Part shown: positions 54,037-62,494 of the stretch, in pieces | Layout of the letters: every line of letters starts with the position of its first letter | How positions within the stretch are numbered: the stretch's first letter is position 1 | Translations under genes and position numbers: made by a program | Notes under the pieces: generated by a model | Told to the model about the DNA's origin: nothing | The model's database searches: none | The model's input: the letters and a program-made list of their open reading frames with translations, nothing else | NCBI RefSeq assembly: GCF_900168115.1 | Contig: NZ_FUZC01000007.1 | Span: 62,001-126,000, forward strand | Reading direction: 5' to 3' | From: Salegentibacter salinarum | GTDB taxonomy: Bacteria; Bacteroidota; Bacteroidia; Flavobacteriales; Flavobacteriaceae | DNA: 64,000 nt

Positions 54037-55743
54037 TTATGAGTTTTTTTTAATCTTATGTTCCGGGGTTTTTATAAATAATTCCAGGATTAAAGCGAGG
54101 GCCATTACAAGTATACATCCTACTAAATTGAGCCAGAGATAGGGCATCACATTAATTTTATAGAGAATTAGAATTATAAGTTGTGTAATTATTGCGGCTA
54201 CAAAAACCGAATTACTATTTACAATTTTAATAAAAAACGCCAGTAAAAATATTCCTAAAACATTTCCGTAGAAAATGGATCCGATGATATTTACCAGCTG
54301 GATAAGATTGTCGAATAAATTAGCAAAACTGGCAAATGCAATGGCTATAGCGCCCCAGAGTAGGGTAAACCATTTTGAAGCTTTTACGTAATGTTCGTCA
54401 GACATTTCCGTTTTTCGGCTTCGTTTGTATAGATCTATGGAAGTGGTTGAGGATAACGCATTTAATTCGGAAGCGGTAGAAGACATTGCTGCCGATAGGA
54501 TTACTGCCAGTAATAAGCCAATTAATCCGCGTGGTAGATTATTCAGAATAAAATGAATAAACACATAATCTTTATCGTTGCTTTCGGCATCTTTATCTGA
54601 TGCGTCTATTAATTTCCTTGCTTTTTGCCTGGTTTCATTTTCAGAAGCATTTAAAGTGGCCAGATTTTCACGGTAAGTCGAATTATTTTCAGGGGTGAAA
54701 TTATTGTTTTCGGCAAACTGTAAATGCAGGTTTTGTTTTTCCTGCTGTATCTCATCGTGTTCCAGCATTAAATCTTCATATTGATTTCCGTAATCGGAAT
54801 TTAAAACGGTTTCCGTGGCCGCGGGATTAAAATTTAAAGGGGCGTTGTTAAACTGGTAGAATACAAAGACCAATACACCTACGAGTAAAATAAAGAACTG
54901 TAACGGTACTTTTAGCATTCCGTTCATAATCATTCCCATTCTACTTTCGTTAACCGATCTTCCACTTAAATAGCGTTGCACCTGGCTTTGATCTGTTCCA
55001 AAATAGGAAAGTGCTAAAAAGCTACCGCCAATAATTCCGCTCCAAAAAGTATAACGGTTTTCAAAATCAAAAGAAAAGTCCAGAATATCCATTTTACCGC
55101 TGGCACCGGCAATTTCAAGAGCATTACTAAAATTAATATTTTCGGGTAAATAGCTTAAAATGATAAAAAATGCGGCAAACATTCCCGTAAGAATTACGGC
55201 CATTTGCTGTTTGTGGGTTACACTCACGGCTTTTGTGCCACCGGCCACCGTGTATATAATCACTAAAGAACCAATTAGCACAGTTAATCCAGAGAGATTC
55301 CAGCCCAAAACAGCTGAAAGGATAATAGCTGGGGCAAAAATGGTTAAACCGGCAGCGAGACCACGCTGAATTAAAAACAGAACTGCAGTTAATGTTCGGG
55401 TTTTTCTATCGAACCTGGATTCTAGATATTCATAAGCCGTATAAACGTTTAGCCTGCGGTAAATGGGAATAAAAAACATACAAATAACAACCATAGCAAT
55501 AGGTAGCCCAAAATAGAATTGCACAAAACCCATCCCATCATGAAAAGCCTGGCCCGGTGTTGAAAGAAATGTGATGGCACTGGCCTGAGTTGCCATTGTA
55601 GAAAGCCCAATTGTCCACCAGCGGGTTTCATTACCACCGCGAATATAATCCTGGGCTCCCTGTGTATTTCGCGTTCTGTAAACGCCGTAAATTACTATAA
55701 AAGCGAGTGTGCCAAGAAGAACAATCCAGTCTATTAATTGCAT
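54037..55743 (-). CDS. Sodium:solute symporter
   Basis: The 568-residue SSS-family permease has about thirteen helices. It contains GGNETRWWTIGLSTMATQASAITFLSTPGQAF in helix 1-2, a long polar loop (about 310-380) rich in Asn and Glu, and SAAMSSTASELNALSSTTSID in helix 8, the family sodium-site region. It should take up a sugar, cyclitol or amino-acid-like compound with sodium. A 35-residue membrane peptide is encoded just upstream (1 bp gap) and a Gfo/Idh/MocA gene just downstream. Confidence 0.93.
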   Translation of the reverse strand: MQLIDWIVLLGTLAFIVIYGVYRTRNTQGAQDYIRGGNETRWWTIGLSTMATQASAITFLSTPGQAFHDGMGFVQFYFGLPIAMVVICMFFIPIYRRLNVYTAYEYLESRFDRKTRTLTAVLFLIQRGLAAGLTIFAPAIILSAVLGWNLSGLTVLIGSLVIIYTVAGGTKAVSVTHKQQMAVILTGMFAAFFIILSYLPENINFSNALEIAGASGKMDILDFSFDFENRYTFWSGIIGGSFLALSYFGTDQSQVQRYLSGRSVNESRMGMIMNGMLKVPLQFFILLVGVLVFVFYQFNNAPLNFNPAATETVLNSDYGNQYEDLMLEHDEIQQEKQNLHLQFAENNNFTPENNSTYRENLATLNASENETRQKARKLIDASDKDAESNDKDYVFIHFILNNLPRGLIGLLLAVILSAAMSSTASELNALSSTTSIDLYKRSRKTEMSDEHYVKASKWFTLLWGAIAIAFASFANLFDNLIQLVNIIGSIFYGNVLGIFLLAFFIKIVNSNSVFVAAIITQLIILILYKINVMPYLWLNLVGCILVMALALILELFIKTPEHKIKKNS

Positions 55744-55744
55744 A

Positions 55745-55852
55745 TTAAGTGAATTGGGACATTATAAAATAGAACACAATAATGTAGGCTGCGTTCGCCA
55801 CAAGAACGTATGTGTAAGATTTCTTCCAGGTAAATTTTTCGGATTTTTCCAT
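55745..55852 (-). CDS. 35-aa single-span membrane peptide, probable symporter accessory protein
   Basis: The ATG at 55852 overlaps the PIG-L stop (TAATG), and its stop is 1 bp before the symporter ATG. The 35-residue product is charged at the N-terminus (MEKSEKFTWKKSY) and has one membrane helix (VLVANAAYIIVFYFIMS). Its tight coupling on both sides and helix are what one expects of small accessory peptides of SSS symporters. The family name cannot be confirmed without a search. Confidence 0.75.
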   Translation of the reverse strand: MEKSEKFTWKKSYTYVLVANAAYIIVFYFIMSQFT

Positions 55853-58338
55853 TATTTTCCTATTGAAATCATATTAGCAAAAAGCCTGTAAGCGCCGGGA
55901 ACCCCTACCGGAAACTGCCTGAAAAAGCTTAAACCGGTATAAATAAAATATCCTTCTCCATATTTTGCAACTATTAAACTACCATCCTTGGGAGTTTCAT
56001 TTTCATCATTCATAGAAAGAATTGGCGTAAATTCTTCACTCCATGAATCTGGAAAATAGAGTCCGCGTTCCTGGACCCAATTGTCAAAATCTTTTTCAGT
56101 GATTTTATTGGGAGAACTTAGAATAGGATGATCTTCAGCTAAAAATCGAACTTCAGCCGTTTCATCGGTAACTCTGTCGCGTGATAATTCCAGCGGAAAA
56201 GGAGAAATATTTTTCGTTACCAATCCGCGGTTAGTGTTGTATTGTACAATAAGATTGCCCCCATTTTTCACATAATCCAAAAGGACTTGTTGCTTATATT
56301 TTAGAGCTTCCACAGTGTTTAAAGCGCGAATACCCAGTACCACTGCATCATATTTTCGAAGCGAAGCCTGTGAAATGGAAGCAACATTAAGTTTATTCAC
56401 ACGATATCCTATTTGCTCCAGGCTTTCAGGGACCACATCGCCGGCGCCTTCAATATAACCAATCAATTCTCCTTTTTTCTCAATTTCCAATCGCGCAACC
56501 TTTAATTTAGAAGGAACTACCAGGTTTTGCTTCGGAATGTGTTTATAATCTATACTGATTAATTTTTCTGAAAATTCCTTTCCGTTTATTGTTGCTGTGG
56601 GAATAATAAAAGTTTCATCCTGATCTTTAGGTGGAGAAACCTCAAAAGTAACTGTAACTGAACTTCCTTTTTGTTGAAGCTGAAATTTGTGGTTTTCTGG
56701 TTTAATGTTCCAGTTTTTTCCTGCGGAAAGACTAACTTCTCCCTGAATATTCGGTTTTCCGGAAGTAAGCTTTATTGAAACTTTTTTGGATTCCTGATTT
56801 TCAAAAATGATTACATCGTCTTCAAAAGCGAGGGAAACTTGAGGAATAATCTCAAAAGGCTGGTAGGTTTCGCCAAAAACCGCATCGTTATATTTATAAA
56901 CTATAGGTTTCTCAAAACTCAGGGAAACATGGTTAAAATCCAGGTTGAAAACCGCTTTGGTATGTGTTGGTGTCTCCGGCAGACCTATTAATTCGCGATC
57001 TTTTACAATATACATTCCATTTTTAGACTCTTCTTTTAACCAATAAGGAGTAGTATAAGATGTTCTTCCCGGAACTTTTAAAGCGATTTCATTTTGCCAG
57101 TCTTCGTTATTTTTAAGTTTTACATCGGGCTGAATTTTAGAGTTATTCGGACTTAACTCTACCGAACTCAATGTTACCGGGAAATCACTTCGATTAATAG
57201 CTTCCAGGTTAACTACTACGCTGTCTTCTGGAGTAGCTGAAGGCTGAGATGCTACTGCTTCTAAAAATAAACCTGCGCTGGCAAAAATAATTTTTTTAAT
57301 CTCCTTTGTTTTTAATTTCCGCCAATGTTCATTTGGTAATTCCTGAATCAGTTTATAAGCATCAAGAAGTTTAGGAAGGCTGGCTGCAGGATCTGTAAAA
57401 CTGTAATTTTCTTCAACTTCATTTAGAATTTCACCAATCTCAGCGCCACCTTTTAATTTGTTCCAGGAGATATCTATATCCTCAAAAACATCTTGTGAGC
57501 GAATGGTATCTCCTTTGATAGGCTCTAAATATTCTATTTGGCGCCCACGGGAACTAGTGCTTCCAAAACCTTGTGATTGATGCTGGCTACGACTTAAAGA
57601 TGAAATTTCAGGATTTGAAAGTCCGAGTAGCGGAAAATAAACGCCGGTATCAAAACTTATAAATCGGTCTTTACTGGCTTCTTCAAAAGCTTCTTCGCCC
57701 TCATAAAACCAGGACGAAGTATTAAAATAAGCCCGTTTTGGTTGATATGTTTCGGTGTAATCTAATTGGTCTGGAAATTTTTCCGGATTAGCAGCAGCAT
57801 CAAAAGCTTCTAAACTTAAAAGGGCAGAGGAAGTATGATGACCGTGAGTGCTTCCGGGAGTACGATGGTCAAAACGATTTATAATCACGTCGGGTTTAAA
57901 GTTTCTAATTACCCATACCACATCACTTAGTACTTTTTCTTTATCCCAAATTTCAAGAGTTTCTTCCGGAGTTTTGGAATAACCAAAATCATTAGCACGG
58001 GTAAAAAACTGTTCACCACCGTCTATTCGTCTTGCGGCAAGAAGTTCCTGGGTTCTAATTAGGCCAAGTTGTTCTCTTAATTCGGGACCGATAAGGTTTT
58101 GCCCACCATCGCCACGGGTGAGTGATAAATAAGCTGTACGCGCGTTTTTTTCGTTCGAAAAATAGGAGATTAATCTGGTGTTTTCATCATCTGGATGGGC
58201 GCCAATATATAAAACCGAACCTAGGAAATTTAGCTTTTTTATTTCCTGAAATATTTCAGAAGCATTTAATTTTTCGGGTTCCTGTGCGTGTAAATTCAAC
58301 AGGAAAAAACAGAAAAGTAAACTAAATAGTTTTCGCAT
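55852..58338 (-). CDS. PIG-L family deacetylase
   Basis: The 828-residue secreted protein has a signal peptide (start 58338; an in-frame ATG ten codons upstream, at 58368, gives a poorer one). The PIG-L domain at about 40-260 has AHPDDE at 47-52, LTRGDGGQN and HTSSALLSLEAF. Beta-sandwich regions follow, and a C-terminal glutamine-amidotransferase-like domain (VVLGIRALNTVEAL, NRGLV). The enzyme would de-N-acetylate sugars outside the cytoplasm. The stop overlaps the small-peptide ATG, so it is coupled to the symporter operon. The substrate is unknown; a GlcNAc-type sugar is likely. Confidence 0.9.
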   Translation of the reverse strand: MRKLFSLLFCFFLLNLHAQEPEKLNASEIFQEIKKLNFLGSVLYIGAHPDDENTRLISYFSNEKNARTAYLSLTRGDGGQNLIGPELREQLGLIRTQELLAARRIDGGEQFFTRANDFGYSKTPEETLEIWDKEKVLSDVVWVIRNFKPDVIINRFDHRTPGSTHGHHTSSALLSLEAFDAAANPEKFPDQLDYTETYQPKRAYFNTSSWFYEGEEAFEEASKDRFISFDTGVYFPLLGLSNPEISSLSRSQHQSQGFGSTSSRGRQIEYLEPIKGDTIRSQDVFEDIDISWNKLKGGAEIGEILNEVEENYSFTDPAASLPKLLDAYKLIQELPNEHWRKLKTKEIKKIIFASAGLFLEAVASQPSATPEDSVVVNLEAINRSDFPVTLSSVELSPNNSKIQPDVKLKNNEDWQNEIALKVPGRTSYTTPYWLKEESKNGMYIVKDRELIGLPETPTHTKAVFNLDFNHVSLSFEKPIVYKYNDAVFGETYQPFEIIPQVSLAFEDDVIIFENQESKKVSIKLTSGKPNIQGEVSLSAGKNWNIKPENHKFQLQQKGSSVTVTFEVSPPKDQDETFIIPTATINGKEFSEKLISIDYKHIPKQNLVVPSKLKVARLEIEKKGELIGYIEGAGDVVPESLEQIGYRVNKLNVASISQASLRKYDAVVLGIRALNTVEALKYKQQVLLDYVKNGGNLIVQYNTNRGLVTKNISPFPLELSRDRVTDETAEVRFLAEDHPILSSPNKITEKDFDNWVQERGLYFPDSWSEEFTPILSMNDENETPKDGSLIVAKYGEGYFIYTGLSFFRQFPVGVPGAYRLFANMISIGK

Positions 58339-58504
58339 AAATTTCACGGCGGTTAATAAGACATCCAAATATAAAAACTTTAGTCGCCTGAAGATAGAAA
58401 ATTAACTGCTTTTACCCGATAATCGAGATTTATTTATGCGGAGGCTTTTTAAAGATTACAATGTAACCTGTAAATTTTTTGCGATTTGTGGCGTGATACG
58501 TTCT

Positions 58505-59044
58505 TTAAAGACTGCTTTTATCACCGTCAAGGTATACATCTTTTGCTATTAAAGAAACCGCTTTTTGCAGAATTAAGTTATTTGGATAGGTGATTAATTC
58601 CCCTTCTAAAGTCCTGAGGTGTAAATGAAAAGCCTTAATGTCTTCAATAATAGCTTCAATAGGCATATCCTTATCGTGAATCTTTATTTTGTCTCCAATT
58701 TTATACGGAAAGGAAAAGAAAAGAATTACCCCGGAAGTGATATTGCTAAGAATTGACCAAATAGCAAAAAGCGCAACGCCAAGCACTGCAAAAACCGAAG
58801 AAAATATCAAGGAAAGCTCGGTTAGACCCATGCCCCAGGCAATGGCTAATAAGAAAACCGCGATAAACAGGATAAGAATATTGATATATTTAAACATTAG
58901 CCGGGTTCTGGTGAAATCTATTTCACTGCGTTTTCCAACCCTATGTGCTGCTTTTTTAAGTAAAAACTGAACAATTAACAAGGCAAATACCGTAATTATC
59001 GTGTAGGTAATTTCAGTTCTGTACTGAGTAAAAACTTCAAGCAT
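58505..59044 (-). CDS. Small mechanosensitive ion channel (MscS family)
   Basis: The 179-residue protein has three helices. The third, pore-lining helix is followed by SNITSGVILFFSFPYKIGDKI, the MscS beta-domain start. The cytosolic vestibule is short, ending about 60 residues later (LRTLEGELITYPNNLILQKAVS). It is therefore a minimal form without the large C-terminal cage. It would release solutes under osmotic downshift. It follows the Maf gene on the same strand after 151 bp. Confidence 0.9.
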   Translation of the reverse strand: MLEVFTQYRTEITYTIITVFALLIVQFLLKKAAHRVGKRSEIDFTRTRLMFKYINILILFIAVFLLAIAWGMGLTELSLIFSSVFAVLGVALFAIWSILSNITSGVILFFSFPYKIGDKIKIHDKDMPIEAIIEDIKAFHLHLRTLEGELITYPNNLILQKAVSLIAKDVYLDGDKSSL

Positions 59045-59195
59045 TTTAGTTCCTATAATTTTATATAAAGGTAAATTTAAAAAGCTATTTTCAAATAAAA
59101 TTTGTCGACTAATTTAAAAATTATATTCTCGGTTTTTAGTTGATGTTAAGCTTTAATTTTTCATATTTAATATATTTAAAATCAAACTATTAAAA

Positions 59196-59786
59196 TTAAA
59201 AAGATGCAAGATCAAGTAGTTCATTATAAACTAAATGTGTAGGCAGGCCAACAACATTAAAATAACTTCCTTCCAAATTGCTTATGCCAATAAGGCCAAT
59301 CCATTCCTGGATGGCATAACCTCCAGCTTTGTCAAAGGGTTTAAAATTTTCAACGTAATAATCAATTTCGCCGCTGGTAAGATCTTTAAAAGTTACTTTG
59401 GTTTCGCAGTTTACGGTAGATTGGTGATGGCGAGTGGTAAAACATACGGAGGTAAAAACACTGTGGGTTTTACCTGACAATGATCTAAGCATTTCTTTAG
59501 CTTCAGCTGCAGTTTCAGGTTTTCCCATTGCTTTTTCTTTATTATAAACAATGGTATCGCTCGTAATTAAGATTTGGTCTTTTTTTAATTCTTTCTGAAA
59601 AGCTTCGGCTTTTAACTGGGCCAGGAAATCGGTTATTTCTTCTTTTTTAAGGTAGTCGGGACAAACTTCTTTCACCGGCCTTACATCGGTTTTAAAGGGA
59701 ATATCCAGGTCTTTAAAAAATTGGTGACGTCTCGGTGAGCCTGAAGCGAGAATTATTTCTTTATTTTTTAAAAGTGCTTTTAGCAT
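59196..59786 (-). CDS. maf: Maf family nucleotide pyrophosphatase
   Basis: The 196-residue protein has the Maf hallmark LASGSPRRHQFF near the N-terminus and ITSDTIVYNKEKAMGKPETAAEAKEML. The ending IEGSYFNVVGLPT-like NLEGSYFNVVGLPTHLVYNEL is also present. It hydrolyses non-canonical nucleoside triphosphates, acting as a housekeeping enzyme linked to septum control. It is the fifth gene of the DUF2520/HAD/SMR/UbiA/Maf cluster, 75 bp after the UbiA gene. Length is normal. Confidence 0.93.
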   Translation of the reverse strand: MLKALLKNKEIILASGSPRRHQFFKDLDIPFKTDVRPVKEVCPDYLKKEEITDFLAQLKAEAFQKELKKDQILITSDTIVYNKEKAMGKPETAAEAKEMLRSLSGKTHSVFTSVCFTTRHHQSTVNCETKVTFKDLTSGEIDYYVENFKPFDKAGGYAIQEWIGLIGISNLEGSYFNVVGLPTHLVYNELLDLASF

Positions 59787-59861
59787 AGTTATATTATTAA
59801 AATCCCTGTAAGATAAGATTATTTGGAAAATTGGTTCATTGCAAAGTGCCGACTATAAATG

Positions 59862-60779
59862 CTACGAAGTAAGAATAAACTGGTAAAAGCCTATAGAGAT
59901 AAGTCCGAAAAACAAGATGATTTTCAGTATTAAACTCAGGTGAGCATAATCTTTTTTCTTTTTAGCTTCCCAAATTCGAACCTGAAAATAGAGTAGTGGA
60001 GCAAGGATAAAAACCAAAGCGTAGATTACTAGAAAAGTATTTTCAATAAGGTAATTGTAAGTATAAGAAACAATAGCAGCGACCGGTAATATACCAATTG
60101 CAAAAATTATCTTATTAGTACGTCTGTGCCCAAGTATAATGGGAAGGGTTTGTATTCCGACATTGTAATCTCCATTTACATCTTCCTGATCTTTTACCAT
60201 CTCCCGTAAGAAATTGATTAAAAAAGCGAAAATCGCATAATCCAGTAAAATTGAAAATAGTAAAGACTGAATCTGTTTATTTTGTGCATTTATCGCGGGA
60301 AAAAGATCTAACACCGAAGGTAAAAGCACCACAAAACCAACAAGCAAACTAATTAAAACATTTCCGAGCACAGGAATTTGTTTTAAATAGCTTGCATACA
60401 AATAGAGTAATGCAGAAGAGAAGATAAATATTGCAACAAAACCCGGTTTACCTAGTAAATTAGACAGGTAAAAACCAATTCCTACGCCAATTACATTCAG
60501 TATAATAAATAAGTTATTCGCTTTTTTTTCTGAAATTTTGTTTCCAATAATCAGCTTTTCAGGCTTATTAATTTTATCGGCCTGTACGTCATAAATATCA
60601 TTAATCACATAACCCGAGGCGGCAATACAAAGCGTGGCTAGGGTCAGCAGTGCATAACCAAAAGTGCTGAGCGTAATTGCGGCACCAAATTCTTCAAAAA
60701 ATGAAAATTTTACCAGAATTAAAGTCAGTGCGATAAAAATAAGGTTAGACCAGCGAATTAGCTTTAGATATGCCATCAT
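59862..60779 (-). CDS. UbiA-type prenyltransferase (geranylgeranylglycerol-phosphate geranylgeranyltransferase-like)
   Basis: The 305-residue membrane protein has eight or so helices. The first Asp-rich motif is NDIYDVQADKINKPEK (about 60-75) and the second is EMVKDQEDVNGDYNVGIQT (about 195-213). These bind the prenyl diphosphate through magnesium. In Bacteroidota this position is usually annotated as a geranylgeranylglycerol-phosphate geranylgeranyltransferase-like enzyme. Its exact acceptor is uncertain. It lies in a conserved cluster with Maf and KdsC-like HAD genes. Either Met at the start could be used. Confidence 0.9.
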   Translation of the reverse strand: MMAYLKLIRWSNLIFIALTLILVKFSFFEEFGAAITLSTFGYALLTLATLCIAASGYVINDIYDVQADKINKPEKLIIGNKISEKKANNLFIILNVIGVGIGFYLSNLLGKPGFVAIFIFSSALLYLYASYLKQIPVLGNVLISLLVGFVVLLPSVLDLFPAINAQNKQIQSLLFSILLDYAIFAFLINFLREMVKDQEDVNGDYNVGIQTLPIILGHRRTNKIIFAIGILPVAAIVSYTYNYLIENTFLVIYALVFILAPLLYFQVRIWEAKKKKDYAHLSLILKIILFFGLISIGFYQFILTS

Positions 60780-60787
60780 ATTTTGAG

Positions 60788-61114
60788 TTATTCAGAAACA
60801 AATTTTAAACCTATAATGGAAATAATTAAGGTGCTTAAAAAAAAGATGCGCCAGAAATGCGCAGGTTCTTTGAAGATAAAAATACCCAGCAAAACTGTGC
60901 CAACAGCTCCAATGCCCGTCCAAACTGCGTAAGCAGTACCTATGGGTAAGGTTTGAGTGGCTTTATAAAGCAGCAGCATACTTAAGGTAAGTGACACTAA
61001 AAAACCAACAAACCAAAGGGTGCTGGTATTCCCCGATGTGACTTTCATCTTTCCCAGGCAAAATGCGAAACCGACTTCAAAAAGTCCGGCGAAAATAAGT
61101 ATTATCCAATTCAT
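60788..61114 (-). CDS. SMR family small multidrug/guanidinium exporter
   Basis: The 108-residue protein has four helices with the essential Glu in FAGLFEVGFAFCLGK (E12 or so), and TAYAVWTGIGAVGTVLLGIFIF, the SMR signature. The wording IGTAYAVWTGIGAVG is closest to SugE/Gdx guanidinium exporters. It would act as an antiparallel dimer exporting guanidinium or quaternary compounds. It lies between the KdsC-like and UbiA genes (1 bp from the KdsC-like start region, 9 bp to UbiA). Confidence 0.9.
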   Translation of the reverse strand: MNWIILIFAGLFEVGFAFCLGKMKVTSGNTSTLWFVGFLVSLTLSMLLLYKATQTLPIGTAYAVWTGIGAVGTVLLGIFIFKEPAHFWRIFFLSTLIISIIGLKFVSE

Positions 61115-61627
61115 TTATTCTTTGTCAATCCATTTTCCCTGTACCTTCATCACCTGCTCAATTACGTCGCGAACACAGCCTTTTCCGCCTTTTCTATGCG
61201 AAACATATTTGGAGATTTCCTTTACCTCGGTTACAGCGTCCTGAGGGCAGCAAGGTAAACCCACGAGTTTCATAGGATAATAATCAGGGATATCGTCTCC
61301 CATATATAGAACATCTTCTGCGTTGATTTCATAAATATCGAAGAATTCATCCATTTGTTCTACTTTATCGTGAATACCAAGATAAATATCGGTAATACCA
61401 AGATCTTTAAGCCTTTTGCGAACGCCTTCGTTTTTCCCGCCCGAAATAATACAAACCGTATAACCGGCATTTTGGGCAGCTTTTAGTGCATAACCATCCT
61501 TAATATTCATAGTTCGCAGGAGCTCCCCTTCGGTACTAATTTGAATGCTTCCATCGGTTAGCACTCCGTCTACATCAAAAACAAAGGTGTTAATTTGGTT
61601 TAGGTATTCTTTATAATTTTTTTCCAT
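61115..61627 (-). CDS. KdsC-like HAD phosphatase
   Basis: The 170-residue HAD enzyme has FVFDVDGVLTDGSIQ with the nucleophile Asp and the acid/base Asp two residues later, Ser at CIISGGKNEGVR and the Mg ligands in YMGDDIPDYYPM. There is no cap domain, which is typical for the C0 type such as KdsC, 3-deoxy-D-manno-octulosonate 8-phosphate phosphatase. It overlaps the upstream DUF2520 gene by 17 bp, so they are coupled. It is probably for KDO synthesis, although substrate specificity is not proven. Confidence 0.93.
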   Translation of the reverse strand: MEKNYKEYLNQINTFVFDVDGVLTDGSIQISTEGELLRTMNIKDGYALKAAQNAGYTVCIISGGKNEGVRKRLKDLGITDIYLGIHDKVEQMDEFFDIYEINAEDVLYMGDDIPDYYPMKLVGLPCCPQDAVTEVKEISKYVSHRKGGKGCVRDVIEQVMKVQGKWIDKE

Positions 61628-62372
61628 GGAAATGTTGAATAGATTGGGTTAAAAGGCTGTAAATATCCTTATGATTTTTTGATAGAAGTGCTAAATGTGC
61701 CTCAATTGTTTTTTGATCATTTCTTATAGCCGGGCCAGTTTGTGCAGCTTCTGGCGATAAGCTTTCAATTTTTGAAGCGGTTTCCTTAATAAGTGGTTTT
61801 AAAATACTAAAATCTACCTGATTTTTTTCGCAAATTTCAGCTCCAATTGTATATAAATGATTGCTGAAATTATTTACAAAAACTGCCGCCAGGTGTAAAG
61901 CTTTGCGTTGTTCAGAATCTATTTCTCGAACGTCTTTTGTGATTTCCAACGCCAGTTTTTTAATTTTTCCTAAATTTTTGGCTGAATTTGCTTCGATACA
62001 AACCGGAATTTCCGCAAAATCTACCGATTTGTTTTTTGAAAAAGTTTGCAGCGGATAAAACACCCCGAAATTATCCAAACGTTCCAGAGTTTTTATACTT
62101 ACCGCGCCCGAAGTATGTAAAGCAATCCCCGGGATATCTTTTAAATTTTCGGAAATTTCATAAATCACATCATCTTTTAAAGCGAGTAAATAGAAATAGG
62201 CCGGTTTTAAATCGCTGATATTGCTTGTAGTATCGGTGTGCTCTTCAAAATATTTTAGGCTTTCTTTCCGGTGATTATATACCTGAATTACCCTGGTGTT
62301 TTCTGCTTTAGAAAACGCCTTAAAAAGGTGGAAAGCAACATTCCCGGCACCTAAAATTACCACTTCTGTCAT
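61611..62372 (-). CDS. Rossmann-like/DUF2520 domain protein
   Basis: The 253-residue protein has an NAD(P)-binding Rossmann start (VVILGAGNVAFHLFKAFSK) with ALKDDVIYEI. GIALHTSGAVSIKTL follows, and a C-terminal helical DUF2520 region (about 125-250, HLAAVFVNNFSNHLYTIG). The family resembles pyrroline-5-carboxylate reductase or ketopantoate reductase, but function is undefined. It is the first gene of the minus-strand cluster that runs to Maf. Start at 62372 is preceded by a TTTAATAATTTAG leader. It overlaps the KdsC-like gene. Confidence 0.9.
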   Translation of the reverse strand: MTEVVILGAGNVAFHLFKAFSKAENTRVIQVYNHRKESLKYFEEHTDTTSNISDLKPAYFYLLALKDDVIYEISENLKDIPGIALHTSGAVSIKTLERLDNFGVFYPLQTFSKNKSVDFAEIPVCIEANSAKNLGKIKKLALEITKDVREIDSEQRKALHLAAVFVNNFSNHLYTIGAEICEKNQVDFSILKPLIKETASKIESLSPEAAQTGPAIRNDQKTIEAHLALLSKNHKDIYSLLTQSIQHFHGKKL

Positions 62373-62465
62373 TCGGCTAAATTATTAAAAATAATGAGGC
62401 AATAAAATTAACATTCGTGTAGGAGAATGTATTGGTTTTTACTGTTTCAAACCGTTAAAATTCCT

Positions 62466-62473
62466 TAAATTTG
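62466..62473 (+). promoter_or_regulatory. -7 box of the ccsB/resB-type gene
   Basis: TAAATTTG fits TAnnTTTG and is 21 bp upstream of the ATG at 62495. Confidence 0.5.
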
Positions 62474-62494
62474 CGGGCTTAAAAGAGTTACTTC

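Noticed and set aside
60788-61114. SMR gene as a guanidine riboswitch target
   Set aside because: It is inside a tight operon and no riboswitch-like leader precedes it.
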